Below, piece after piece: positions 8,231 through 15,570 of a stretch of DNA of 64,000 bases. Each line of letters begins with the position of its first letter. Position 1 is the first letter of the stretch. Made by a program: the position numbers and the translations under genes. Under the pieces are notes generated by a model. That model had not been told where the DNA came from. It did no database searches and worked only from the letters and a program-made list of their open reading frames with translations. This DNA is from Streptomyces longhuiensis. GTDB lineage: Bacteria; Actinomycetota; Actinomycetes; Streptomycetales; Streptomycetaceae. Location: contig NZ_CP085173.1 of assembly GCF_020616555.1 (NCBI RefSeq), positions 5,162,001 to 5,226,000 of the forward strand, given 5' to 3'.

Positions 8231-8235
8231 GGCGC

Positions 8236-8298
8236 AACCCCTGTGTTCGTAAGCCCTGGTGTCGGTAGCCCCTGGTGTTCGTCAACCCGGTTCGTGAC
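8236..8298. promoter_or_regulatory. 16-bp tandem repeats upstream of DUF6325/SHOCT operon
   Basis: Three imperfect direct copies with an exact period of 16 (8236-8251, 8252-8267, 8268-8283; consensus roughly RRCCCTGGTGTTCGTA) and a weaker fourth at 8284-8298. They lie 5 to 68 bases in front of the DUF6325 start codon on the minus strand. One helical turn and a half per unit would suit cooperative binding of a regulator, but this is inference. Confidence 0.5.
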
Positions 8299-8370
8299 CC
8301 ACGGTGTCCGTGGCTCTCCCCGCAGACCCATTGCATCACCGGACCAGTGCCCCCGCACGTCGGTGCGCGC

Positions 8371-11100
8371 TCACCCGGCCGCCCTCGACCGGCGGGTCAG
8401 GAGCTTCCCCAGTTCCCACAGGAGCAGCAGCGCGACGGCGGTCAGCAGTGCCCAGCCGTACTGTCCGGCGGTGATCGAGGTCGTCCCCAGGAGACGGCGG
8501 AAGCCGTCCAGCTGGGTCACCAGCACCGAGAGCACCAACTGGGCCAGGGCCACCCAGTTCATCTGCCGGCTGTCGAACGTCGACGGCGTCAGCACGGACT
8601 CCGTCTCACTGCGGCATTCGAACGCGGCCACGATCAGACAGAGCGCGAACGCGGTGAACGCGATCGACTGACCGGTCCCGACGCTGTCGAAGCGGGCCTG
8701 GCCGAGCTTGATCATCCCGAGCAGACCGCAGGTGATCGCGAGACCACCGAGCCCGACCGTGACCAGCACCGGCCGGGTGAGCACGGACTCCCCACGCGGA
8801 CGCGGCCTGCGGCGCATCAGCCCCGGGTTCTCCTGGTCGAAGCCGAGCGCGAAGCCGAACGAGGCGTTGACCACGAAGTGGATCCACAGCACCTGCGGCG
8901 GGGTGAAGGGCTCACCCGCCGCGATGTTGAAGACGGTGGCCCCGAGGAACGTCAGGACGAAGACGACGAGCAGCAGCAGGACGAACCGGATGTACTTGGT
9001 GAGGTTGTCGTAGATCGTCCGGCCCTGTTCCACGGCGTAGACGATGGTGGCGAAGTTGTCGTCGGAGAGGATCATGCGGCCGGCACTCTTCGCCACGTCC
9101 GTGCCGCTGCCCATCGCGATGCCGATGTCGGCGGCCTTGATGGCGGGCGCGTCGTTGACGCCGTCCCCGGTCATCGCCACGACGTCGCCCTTCTTCTTGA
9201 GCGTGTCGGCGAGCAGCACCTTGTGCTCCGGCGCGACCCGTCCCAGCACACCGATGTCGTCGATGCGGGCCAGCCGCTCGCTCTCGCTCATCGCGGCGAA
9301 GTCGGCGCCGAGGACGGCCTCGCCGGGGATACCGATCTGCCGGGCGATCGCCGCCCCGGTGGTGACGTCGTCGCCGGTCACCAGGCGGACCCGGATGTGC
9401 GCCGCCCGGGCGTCCGCCACGGCGGCCGCCGACTCCTCGCGGGGCGGGTCGACCATGGCGACGAGACTGGCCATCCGCAACTCGGTGACGTACCCGAGCA
9501 GATCGCCCTCCGCGTCGAAGACGGCCGGGTCGAGATCCCGGGTGGCCGCGGCCATCACCCGGTGCCCCTCGCCGCCCATCCGCTCGGTCGCCGCCTCGGC
9601 GCGACCCTGCAGACCGGCGTCCCACGGGACGGTCTCGCCCGCCGCGAGCGCGGTGGCGGCCCGCGCCGCCACCGCCGGCGCCGCGCCCTTGACGAAACAC
9701 CGCACGACCGGCCGGCCGGCGGCGTCGAGGGCCGAATGGAAGGTGGCCATCAGTTTGTAGTCCGGGTCGAACGGCAGGGTCGCGAGGCGGGGGAGACGTT
9801 CCCTGGTGGCATCCGTGTCCAGCCCCGCCTTGTGGGCGAGCACCAGCAGCGCGCCCTCCGTGGGGTCGCCCACCACCTCCCCGTCCACCAGCTTCGCGTC
9901 GCTGGCCACGAGGTACGGCAGGATCGCGTCCTCGATGCCCGCGGCGGTCCCCGCGGCATGGTGGATCCGTCCCGCCAGGCCGTAGCCCGTGCCGGAGACG
10001 GTGTACCGGTCGGTGGGAGTGAGCACCTCGACGGCGGTCATCTGGTTCATCGTCAGGGTGCCGGTCTTGTCCGAGTTGATCGCCGAGGTGAACGCGAGGG
10101 TCTCGACCGACGGGAGTTCCTTGACGATGGCGTTCCGTCTCGCCAGGTTGAGGCTCCCGACGGAGAGGATCGCCTGGGTCACGGTCGGCAGGGCCTCGGG
10201 GATGGCCGCGATGGCCAGGGAGACGGCGCTGACGAACAGCACGTCCCAGGCCTGGTCCCGGCTGCGCCCCAGGGCGAACATCACGATCATCGTGAGTCCC
10301 GCGGCGCCCGTGATCCACAGTGTCAGCCGGTCGAGCTCCTTGGTCAGCGGCGGGATCTCCTTCTCGGTGGCCGCCAGCATTCCGGAGATCCTGCCCAGCT
10401 CGGTGCCCGCGCCGATGGCGGTCACCACGAGCACACCGCTGCCATGGGTGACCGGGGTGTTCATGAACGCCATGTCGGTCTGGTCACCCGGCGGCAACGG
10501 CCGCCCGCCCGGCAGCGTGCCGGAGTCCTTCGCGGCGGGCACGCTCTCGCCGGTGAGCGCCGACTCGTCGATCTGCAGGGCGCTGGCCTCGATGATCCGT
10601 CCGTCCGCGGGTACCTGGTCCCCGGCGGAGACGAGCACGACGTCGCCCACGACGAGCTCCTCCGCGGGGATCTCGGCCTCCGTGCCGCCCCTGCGCACCC
10701 GCGCGGTGGCCTTCATCATCGACTTCAGCGCGTTCATCGCGCTCTCGGCCTTGCCCTCCTGACGCAGGCCCACGACCGCGTTCAGCAGGGTCAGCGCGAG
10801 GAGCAGGACCGCGGTGGTCCACTCCCGGATGAGCAGGGAGACCGTCGCCGCGGCCACCAGGACGATCTGCATGTAGCTGCGGTACTGGGCGAGGAACCGG
10901 TGCCAGGCCGGAGCGCGCGCCTCCTCGGGCAGTGCGTTGGGGCCGTGCGCGGCACGGAGTTCGGCGGCCCGTGGCGCGGCGAGCCCGACCGCCGGATCGA
11001 CCCCGAGGGCCGTCGCGACCTCCTCCGGGGAACGGGCGTACCAAAGGTCGTCCTGAGAAGCCCGCGGCTGCGCGCCCGCGGCATCCGGCTGCACCGTCAT
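8371..11100 (-). CDS. cation-translocating P-type ATPase (P2 type)
   Basis: 909 residues with full P2-type layout. The cation ATPase N-terminal domain covers about 20-90, actuator motif TGES is at 183-186, transmembrane PEALP at 301-305, and phosphorylation site DKTGTLT begins at Asp344. The nucleotide-binding KGAAP block and hinge TGDGVNDAPAIK follow, and a C-terminal membrane domain ends the protein. The residue before DKTGT is Ser after Asn (INSDKTGT), common in actinobacterial members. It is related to mycobacterial CtpF-type pumps, so calcium or another small cation is possible; the ion cannot be assigned. It lies 53 bases behind the PPK2 gene on the same strand. The start ATG has GGAGA upstream. 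Confidence 0.9.
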   Translation of the reverse strand: MTVQPDAAGAQPRASQDDLWYARSPEEVATALGVDPAVGLAAPRAAELRAAHGPNALPEEARAPAWHRFLAQYRSYMQIVLVAAATVSLLIREWTTAVLLLALTLLNAVVGLRQEGKAESAMNALKSMMKATARVRRGGTEAEIPAEELVVGDVVLVSAGDQVPADGRIIEASALQIDESALTGESVPAAKDSGTLPGGRPLPPGDQTDMAFMNTPVTHGSGVLVVTAIGAGTELGRISGMLAATEKEIPPLTKELDRLTLWITGAAGLTMIVMFALGRSRDQAWDVLFVSAVSLAIAAIPEALPTVTQAILSVGSLNLARRNAIVKELPSVETLAFTSAINSDKTGTLTMNQMTAVEVLTPTDRYTVSGTGYGLAGRIHHAAGTAAGIEDAILPYLVASDAKLVDGEVVGDPTEGALLVLAHKAGLDTDATRERLPRLATLPFDPDYKLMATFHSALDAAGRPVVRCFVKGAAPAVAARAATALAAGETVPWDAGLQGRAEAATERMGGEGHRVMAAATRDLDPAVFDAEGDLLGYVTELRMASLVAMVDPPREESAAAVADARAAHIRVRLVTGDDVTTGAAIARQIGIPGEAVLGADFAAMSESERLARIDDIGVLGRVAPEHKVLLADTLKKKGDVVAMTGDGVNDAPAIKAADIGIAMGSGTDVAKSAGRMILSDDNFATIVYAVEQGRTIYDNLTKYIRFVLLLLVVFVLTFLGATVFNIAAGEPFTPPQVLWIHFVVNASFGFALGFDQENPGLMRRRPRPRGESVLTRPVLVTVGLGGLAITCGLLGMIKLGQARFDSVGTGQSIAFTAFALCLIVAAFECRSETESVLTPSTFDSRQMNWVALAQLVLSVLVTQLDGFRRLLGTTSITAGQYGWALLTAVALLLLWELGKLLTRRSRAAG

Positions 11101-11153
11101 CGCCTGTCTCCGATCCTGGCCGGTCGTCGCATCCCGCCCGCTGCCATGTCGGC

Positions 11154-12128
11154 CTAGCGGCGCTTCTTCCTGGCAGCCGAGGCAGCCGACGGATGCCGGG
11201 CCGCGTACGGATCGGCCGGAAGTCCCGGGGGCGCCTCCCGCTCCAGCTTCCGTGCGGCGGCGCGCAGCTCCTTGCGCGCCGCGTCGTCCACCTCCGGGTA
11301 CCGGGGATCGATGTCCATCAGGGTGTGCGCGAGGACCGCCGCCGTGCAGATCCGCGCGAACCACTTCCGGTCCGCCGGCACCACGTACCAGGGCGCCCAT
11401 CTCGTACTCGTCGCCGACAGCATTTCGGAGAACGCGTCCTGGTAGTCGTCCCAGTGGCGTCGCTCGCGGACGTCGGCCGCGGAGAACTTCCAGTTCTTCT
11501 CGGGCAGGTCGAGCCGCTTCAGGAAGCGGGTGCGCTGCTCCTCCTTCGACAGGTTCAGGAAGATCTTCACGACCTTGAACCCGTTGTCGGTGAGATAGCG
11601 CTCCCAGTTGTTGATCTCCCGGTACCGCCGTTTCCACACGCCCGGTCCGCGTGCGTGGCCGGGCAGTTTCTGCCGCTCGAGGAGTTCCGGGTGCACGCGT
11701 ACGACGAGGACCTCCTCGTAGTGCGAGCGGTTGAAGACGGCGATCTCGCCGCGCTCGGGCAGCCGCCGGGCGTAACGCCACAGGTAGTCGTGGTCCAGTT
11801 CCTCGGCGGAGGGCACCTTGAAGCTGCTCACCCGCACGCCCTGCGGATTGACGCCGCTCATCACATGACGGATCGTTCCGTCCTTGCCGCCGGCGTCGAG
11901 CGCCTGGAGGCACAGCAGCACGCCGTACGTGTCCTGGGCGGCGAGCCGTTCCTGGTACTCCGCCAGCAGGGCCACCCCGGCCCGCAGCAGTTCGACCCCG
12001 TCACGCTTCGTCAGACCGGCCTTGTCACGAGGGTCGAAGTCCCGGCTCAGGCGGACCTTCGACCCCGGCTCCACCCTCAGCGGCTCGATGAACTCCGCGA
12101 TCCGCTCGGCTCTCTCGTCCGACATCAC
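11154..12128 (-). CDS. ppk2: polyphosphate kinase 2 family nucleotide phosphotransferase
   Basis: About 324 residues. PPK2 enzymes transfer phosphate from polyphosphate to nucleotides. Walker A is AGGKDG at 79-84; the Walker B-like motif is FNRSHYEEVLV from 132, with Asn in place of the Asp of the FDRSWY form, as in the polyphosphate:nucleotide phosphotransferase subgroup. The lid region KRLDLPEKNWKFS and the basic tail ending in KKRR are typical. The start is either GTG at 12128 or ATG at 12125, both served by GAGAGGA. It is transcribed with the P-type ATPase gene and after the three-helix gene, whose end it overlaps by about 100 bases. Confidence 0.9.
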   Translation of the reverse strand: MMSDERAERIAEFIEPLRVEPGSKVRLSRDFDPRDKAGLTKRDGVELLRAGVALLAEYQERLAAQDTYGVLLCLQALDAGGKDGTIRHVMSGVNPQGVRVSSFKVPSAEELDHDYLWRYARRLPERGEIAVFNRSHYEEVLVVRVHPELLERQKLPGHARGPGVWKRRYREINNWERYLTDNGFKVVKIFLNLSKEEQRTRFLKRLDLPEKNWKFSAADVRERRHWDDYQDAFSEMLSATSTRWAPWYVVPADRKWFARICTAAVLAHTLMDIDPRYPEVDDAARKELRAAARKLEREAPPGLPADPYAARHPSAASAARKKRR

Positions 12129-12495
12129 CCATCAGTTCCTCTCCCGGCCGTCGTTCTTCCGACCGAGCGACGTGGCCGCCGGCAACCGCGCCGAGCGCCC
12201 GTCGAGCCCGGCGTTCGACCAGGATCGGCACGTACGCCCTGACTCTGGCCTGGCGGAAGGAGTCGTACGCGGACCGGACAGCGGTCTCGACGACGTTCTC
12301 GGCGACCGTGGGCCAGGCTTCCCGCAGTCGCCCCACCATGTCGCGGACAGCCAGGTCCTCCGCGGGCGGGACGGCGGGCGGCGGATCCGGCGGCACTTCG
12401 GGCTCCGCCTGCTCCACGGGAGGGGACGAGAGGCTCCCCGCCTCGAGAGGAGCCTGCGCGCCGCCGACCGGGGGCATCCGCTCGTCGACCGTCAT
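12025..12495 (-). CDS. three-helix bundle dimerization-domain protein
   Basis: 156 residues. A Pro-rich, acidic N-terminal part is followed by a conserved core at about residues 50-95 (LAVRDMVGRLREAW, VETAVRSAYDSFRQARVRAYVPILVERRARRAL). It resembles the actinobacterial three-helix bundle dimerization domain seen near stress genes. The reading frame then runs on for about 60 residues, the last 35 overlapping the start of the PPK2 gene in another frame. This tail looks non-conserved and may reflect loss of an earlier stop. Function unknown; association with the PPK2/ATPase operon suggests a stress role. Confidence 0.65.
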   Translation of the reverse strand: MTVDERMPPVGGAQAPLEAGSLSSPPVEQAEPEVPPDPPPAVPPAEDLAVRDMVGRLREAWPTVAENVVETAVRSAYDSFRQARVRAYVPILVERRARRALGAVAGGHVARSEERRPGEELMGDVGRESRADRGVHRAAEGGAGVEGPPEPGLRPS

Positions 12496-12765
12496 GGCCG
12501 CCGCGCCCGGGCATCTGCGGGCCGAAGCCCCCGATGGGCCTGGTCCCGTGCTCCGTTCCGGAACGCCACACGTTCCATGCCGATGCCCTCCAGCCCACGC
12601 GCCCCGCGAGTGGGTGCTCCCACTCATTCTCGGTTCGGACGGACAAGATCGCCTCCCGAACCCGGGGGCGGGAAGCCCCCGAAGTCCCACCGTCGAGCCA
12701 AGCGATGACGGCGATGACGGTGTTTCCCGGGCCATCGGACACGAACGGGGCGCGAACGGGGAACG

Positions 12766-12978
12766 CTAGTCCCGCGGGTCGGAAACTTGCTTCCAGCCGT
12801 CGACAGACCGGGTGATGAAGAGCACCCGGTAGACGTCACGGGTCCAGACGGTGGCACCCTCCCCGTGCTCGGCGAGTTCGGCGAAGGCCTCTTCCGCCGA
12901 GTCGTACTGGTACTTCCGCCCCTTCGCGTTCCGGATCATCCACTCTCTGCTGGGTGTCCCTGCGAGCCCCATGGCCAC
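12766..12978 (-). CDS. small conserved hypothetical protein
   Basis: About 70 residues with a compact folded pattern (REWMIRNAKGRKYQYDSAEEAFAEL, then VWTRDVYRVLFITRSVDGWKQV in outline): mixed alpha/beta, no signal peptide and no membrane segment. The start is taken at the GTG 9 bases after GGGGAGGG; an ATG two codons later is an alternative. I do not recognise the family. It stands alone, 270 bases upstream of the three-helix gene on the same strand. Confidence 0.65.
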   Translation of the reverse strand: MAMGLAGTPSREWMIRNAKGRKYQYDSAEEAFAELAEHGEGATVWTRDVYRVLFITRSVDGWKQVSDPRD

Positions 12979-13314
12979 GACGATCGTCCCTCCCCTTGGT
13001 GTGTGCGGGAGCGTAGCTCGTGCCGTTCCGGCCCGGTGTCTGCTCGGCTCGGGCGCGGCTGTGCGCATTCGATGACGTCCGAACCAGCTTAATTACGAGC
13101 CGAATTGGCCAGTAGATCCAAACTCGCGCAATATGACGAAGCGTCATAGACGCGTTATGCAGAAGGGTTTGACGGAAATTCCCGACGAGTCCGCCCCTCT
13201 CGCCTGTCGCGCCCTCCCGCATATCGCTGGATCTCCATGTGCAGTTGCGGCGCCGATATGGGCGATCTAGGGTGGATTTGGCTCTATGTGAGAAACTGGC
13301 CCGAGGGGATGGCT
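12979..13314. promoter_or_regulatory. 336-bp gene-free gap with AT-rich dyad
   Basis: Divergent promoter region between the 70-residue hypothetical gene and the repeat-bearing exported protein. It is AT-rich around 13085-13160 for this genome and holds a perfect dyad TATGACG-N3-CGTCATA (13132-13148). The dyad fits an operator; a promoter cannot be placed with confidence. Confidence 0.4.
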
Positions 13315-13707
13315 ATGCTCGCAATGAAAAGAAAACGGGTCGCAATGGGCTCCGTCTTCGTCGCCGCAACCATTGGCCTTGCGCCCCTCGGCTGGACGCA
13401 GGCCTCCGCGGCCACACCGACCGAGACCCACGTCGGCACCAGCGCGACTGCCAAGGTTCACAAGTCGGGCCAGGACTACCGGCGCGGCTTCAAGGACGGC
13501 TTCAGATCCGGGTTCCGCCAGGGGTCGCACAACTGCCACCGGCACGGTCACGGCAACGACCACGGGAACCGTAATGGGGACGGAGACGGGAAGGGCCGGC
13601 AGGCCGCCACCGTCGTGTACAAGGACGCGCATCAGGACTACCGGCGCGGCTTCAAGGACGGCTTCAGATCCGGGCTCCGCCAGGCGCAGAGGTCGTGCCA
13701 CCACTGA
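13315..13707 (+). CDS. exported repeat protein with DYRRGFKDGFRSG motifs
   Basis: 130 residues from the ATG 6 bases after GAGGGG (ATG at 13309 or 13324 also possible). A basic n-region (MKRKR), a hydrophobic core and an ASA-A cleavage site near residue 32 make a Sec signal peptide. The mature protein has two copies of QDYRRGFKDGFRSG 54 residues apart, each followed by RQ and ending in a His/Cys pair (SHNC, RSCHH). A His/Asn/Gly/Asp-rich linker (HRHGHGNDHGNRNGDGDG) separates them and could bind metal. The 42 bases coding for the repeat are identical in both copies, suggesting recent duplication. I do not recognise a family. Confidence 0.7.
   Translation: MLAMKRKRVAMGSVFVAATIGLAPLGWTQASAATPTETHVGTSATAKVHKSGQDYRRGFKDGFRSGFRQGSHNCHRHGHGNDHGNRNGDGDGKGRQAATVVYKDAHQDYRRGFKDGFRSGLRQAQRSCHH
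13471..13674 (+). repeat. identical 42-bp direct repeat inside a gene
   Basis: 13471-13512 and 13633-13674 are identical over 42 bases, 162 bases apart (54 codons, in frame). Flanking bases also match partly (a CCGCCAGG after each). Identity at third positions argues for duplication or gene conversion rather than protein-level constraint alone. Confidence 0.9.
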
Positions 13708-13790
13708 GTCGGTCGCGGTTCCTCGAACCCGAGGCGTCAGCGGGTGGGCCAGGCTCACATCCACCGTCGCATCGGAAGCACACAACGAAC

Positions 13791-13817
13791 AAGGCCCAGG
13801 TCGCTGACCTGGGCCTT
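13791..13817 (-). terminator. tRNA-Gly terminator
   Basis: Perfect 12-bp stem (13791-13802 with 13806-13817; arm AAGGCCCAGGTC) and a 3-base loop, starting 6 bases beyond the tRNA 3' end on the minus strand. Confidence 0.8.
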
Positions 13818-13822
13818 GACTA

Positions 13823-13896
13823 TGGAGCGGGTGACGAGAATCGAACTCGCACTCTCAGCTTGGGAAGCTGATGTTCTACCACTAAACTACACCCGC
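13823..13896 (-). tRNA. tRNA-Gly (anticodon CCC)
   Basis: Full cloverleaf on the minus strand. The 7-bp acceptor stem GCGGGTG/CACCCGC is followed by discriminator T and an encoded CCA (13823-13825). The anticodon arm TCAGC-TTCCCAA-GCTGA gives anticodon CCC, reading GGG. The T arm contains GTTCGATTC and the D arm AGTGGTAGA. It is followed by a strong hairpin terminator and is a single gene, not a cluster. Confidence 0.95.
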
Positions 13897-13946
13897 GTAA
13901 GACGCCGGTTGAGCCGGAGTCGTAACGTCGCACACTGTACCCCATG

Positions 13947-13979
13947 CCAGGCCCCCGGTGCTTTCGCCGTGGGGCCTGG
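13947..13979. other. hairpin upstream of tRNA-Gly
   Basis: Inverted repeat CCAGGCCCC (13947-13955) with GGGGCCTGG (13971-13979) and a partly paired centre, in the gap between the tRNA promoter region and the next plus-strand gene. No gene ends here on the plus strand, so a terminator role is unclear. Confidence 0.45.
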
Positions 13980-14165
13980 CTGCGTTGTGCGTGCTGGATG
14001 TGACTGCGGGTGAAGGGAGTTGAGGCGTACGGTGGGGCCGGCTTCGAGGGTCCTTCCGTGTCCGGAGTGCCGCCTGGAGCGGCGTCCCTTTCATCCCGTA
14101 ATGTGACCCCTCGTTGTCGGCCAGAAATGGCTGAGTGGCTCGTGGGGAAGGGACTCTGGGACTCG

Positions 14166-14324
14166 ATGGAGCGCACATTCGTCCGTTGTGCCGAGGGGCA
14201 CGTGTTCAGCACCGCTTCGTTCCCGATGCAGCGGGCCGACCGGCTCGGACCCGGCCGGCTGATCCGATGTCCGCGGTGTGCGCGGCTGAGGAACGCGGTT
14301 CCTGTGGAGTTCGAGAAGCGGTAG
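14166..14324 (+). CDS. small zinc-ribbon-like protein
   Basis: 52 residues from the ATG at 14166; an in-frame ATG at 14127 would add 13. The pattern CAEGH ... [13 protein letters not shown] gives CxxxH and CxxC, a likely zinc knuckle. It is highly basic and soluble. It precedes dcd by about 100 bases on the same strand. Similar very small proteins occur in many Streptomyces, with no assigned function. Confidence 0.55.
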   Translation: MERTFVRCAEGHVFSTASFPMQRADRLGPGRLIRCPRCARLRNAVPVEFEKR

Positions 14325-14384
14325 CCGGCGTGTAGCCGAGGGGCAGGCGCGCGGGTGCGCCACAGTCGCGGTGCAATGGCCGGA

Positions 14385-14415
14385 TTGTGGCGGGCCCGCG
14401 CGCTCTGCGTATCCT
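14385..14415 (+). promoter_or_regulatory. putative leaderless promoter of dcd
   Basis: TATCCT at 14410-14415 lies exactly 7 bases before the GTG start of dcd, with TTGTGG at 14385-14390 as a possible -35 (19-base spacer). No ribosome-binding site precedes the GTG, so transcription probably begins at or next to the start codon. Confidence 0.5.
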
Positions 14416-14421
14416 CGCTAC

Positions 14422-14997
14422 GTGCTTCTCTCAGACAAGGACATCCGGGCCGAGATCGACGCCGGGCGGGTCCGCATCGATCCGTATGACGAATCCATGG
14501 TGCAGCCCTCGAGCATCGACGTGCGGCTCGACCGCTACTTCCGGGTGTTCGAGAACCACCGCTACCCGCACATCGACCCCGCGGTGGAGCAGGCCGACCT
14601 GACGCGCCTCGTGGAGCCGGAGGGCGACGAGCCCTTCATCCTCCACCCCGGCGAGTTCGTGCTCGCCTCCACGTACGAGGTCATCTCTCTGCCGGACGAT
14701 CTCGCCTCGCGCCTCGAGGGCAAGAGCTCCCTCGGCCGGCTCGGGCTCGTCACGCACTCCACCGCCGGCTTCATCGACCCCGGGTTCTCCGGGCACGTCA
14801 CGCTGGAGCTGTCGAACCTCGCGACGCTTCCGATCAAGCTGTGGCCGGGCATGAAGATCGGGCAGCTGTGCATGTTCCGGCTGAGCTCGCCCGCCGAGTT
14901 CCCGTACGGCAACGAGCGCTACGGGTCCCGCTACCAGGGCCAGCGCGGTCCCACGGCCTCCCGTTCCTTCCTCAATTTCCATCGAACACAGGTGTGA
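14422..14997 (+). CDS. dcd: dCTP deaminase
   Basis: 191 residues, the standard length. It converts dCTP to dUTP in pyrimidine deoxynucleotide synthesis; actinobacterial members may also hydrolyse dUTP to dUMP. Conserved blocks are seen: [28 protein letters not shown], the catalytic [13 protein letters not shown] segment with Ser/Arg/Glu, [21 protein letters not shown], and the C-terminal GRYQ-like region [15 protein letters not shown]. The GTG start leaves the usual N terminus ([12 protein letters not shown]) and no leader. The phosphoribosyltransferase gene follows 8 bases later, so the two nucleotide genes form an operon. Confidence 0.95.
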   Translation: MLLSDKDIRAEIDAGRVRIDPYDESMVQPSSIDVRLDRYFRVFENHRYPHIDPAVEQADLTRLVEPEGDEPFILHPGEFVLASTYEVISLPDDLASRLEGKSSLGRLGLVTHSTAGFIDPGFSGHVTLELSNLATLPIKLWPGMKIGQLCMFRLSSPAEFPYGNERYGSRYQGQRGPTASRSFLNFHRTQV

Positions 14998-15005
14998 GCA
15001 GCAGC

Positions 15006-15503
15006 ATGAGTGACGTACGCGAGAACCTTACGTACGAGAAGTTCGGCACCGCCGTGCGCGAGCTGGCGCAGACGATCGCCGACGACGGGTACGAGCCGGA
15101 CATAGTGCTGTCCATCGCGCGCGGCGGCGTCTTCGTGGCCGGCGGGCTCGCGTACGCCCTCGACTGCAAGAACATCCACCTCGTGAACGTCGAGTTCTAC
15201 ACGGGCGTGGGCACGACGCTCGAGATGCCCGTCATGCTGGCGCCCGTGCCCAACGCGATCGACTTCTCGGACAAGAAGGTGCTCATCACCGATGACGTCG
15301 CCGACACCGGGAAGACCCTGAAGCTGGTCCACGACTTCTGCCTCGACACCGTGGCCGAGGTGCGCTCCGCCGTGATCTACGAGAAGTCGCACTCGCTCGT
15401 GAAGTGCGAGTACGTGTGGAAGCGCACGGACGACTGGATCAACTTCCCGTGGTCCGTCGAGCCGCCCGTCGTGAGCAGGGCCGGACAGGTTCTGGACGCC
15501 TGA
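15006..15503 (+). CDS. phosphoribosyltransferase family protein
   Basis: 165 residues of the type I PRTase fold. The PRPP-binding signature is VLITDDVADTGKTL. The PPi loop region is ARGGVFVAGGLAYAL. The hood segment (NIHLVNVEFYTGVGTTLEMP) resembles hypoxanthine/xanthine PRTases and archaeal-type enzymes, so purine salvage is likely, but the base is not certain. It starts 8 bases after dcd in the same operon and is followed by a 24-bp terminator stem. Confidence 0.85.
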   Translation: MSDVRENLTYEKFGTAVRELAQTIADDGYEPDIVLSIARGGVFVAGGLAYALDCKNIHLVNVEFYTGVGTTLEMPVMLAPVPNAIDFSDKKVLITDDVADTGKTLKLVHDFCLDTVAEVRSAVIYEKSHSLVKCEYVWKRTDDWINFPWSVEPPVVSRAGQVLDA

Positions 15504-15510
15504 GGTCGTC

Positions 15511-15563
15511 GTACATGTGAGTGGGGCCCGGCACACACAGTGCCGGGCCCCACTCACATGTAC
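15511..15563. terminator. bidirectional 24-bp stem terminator
   Basis: Perfect 24-bp stem (15511-15534 with 15540-15563) and a 5-base loop between the convergent phosphoribosyltransferase and efflux genes. Its core GAGTGGGGCCCGGCAC recurs in the hairpin at 17279-17323. Confidence 0.85.
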
Positions 15564-15570
15564 GGGCGGG

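Noticed and set aside
8275..11157. 960-codon plus-strand open frame opposite the P-type ATPase gene
   Set aside because: The minus strand carries all P-type ATPase motifs; the plus frame has only mirror composition.
12496..12765. Possible small minus-strand gene (starting around 12742) before the three-helix gene
   Set aside because: No ribosome site, composition is not protein-like after the first 20 residues, and it runs into the three-helix gene in another frame.
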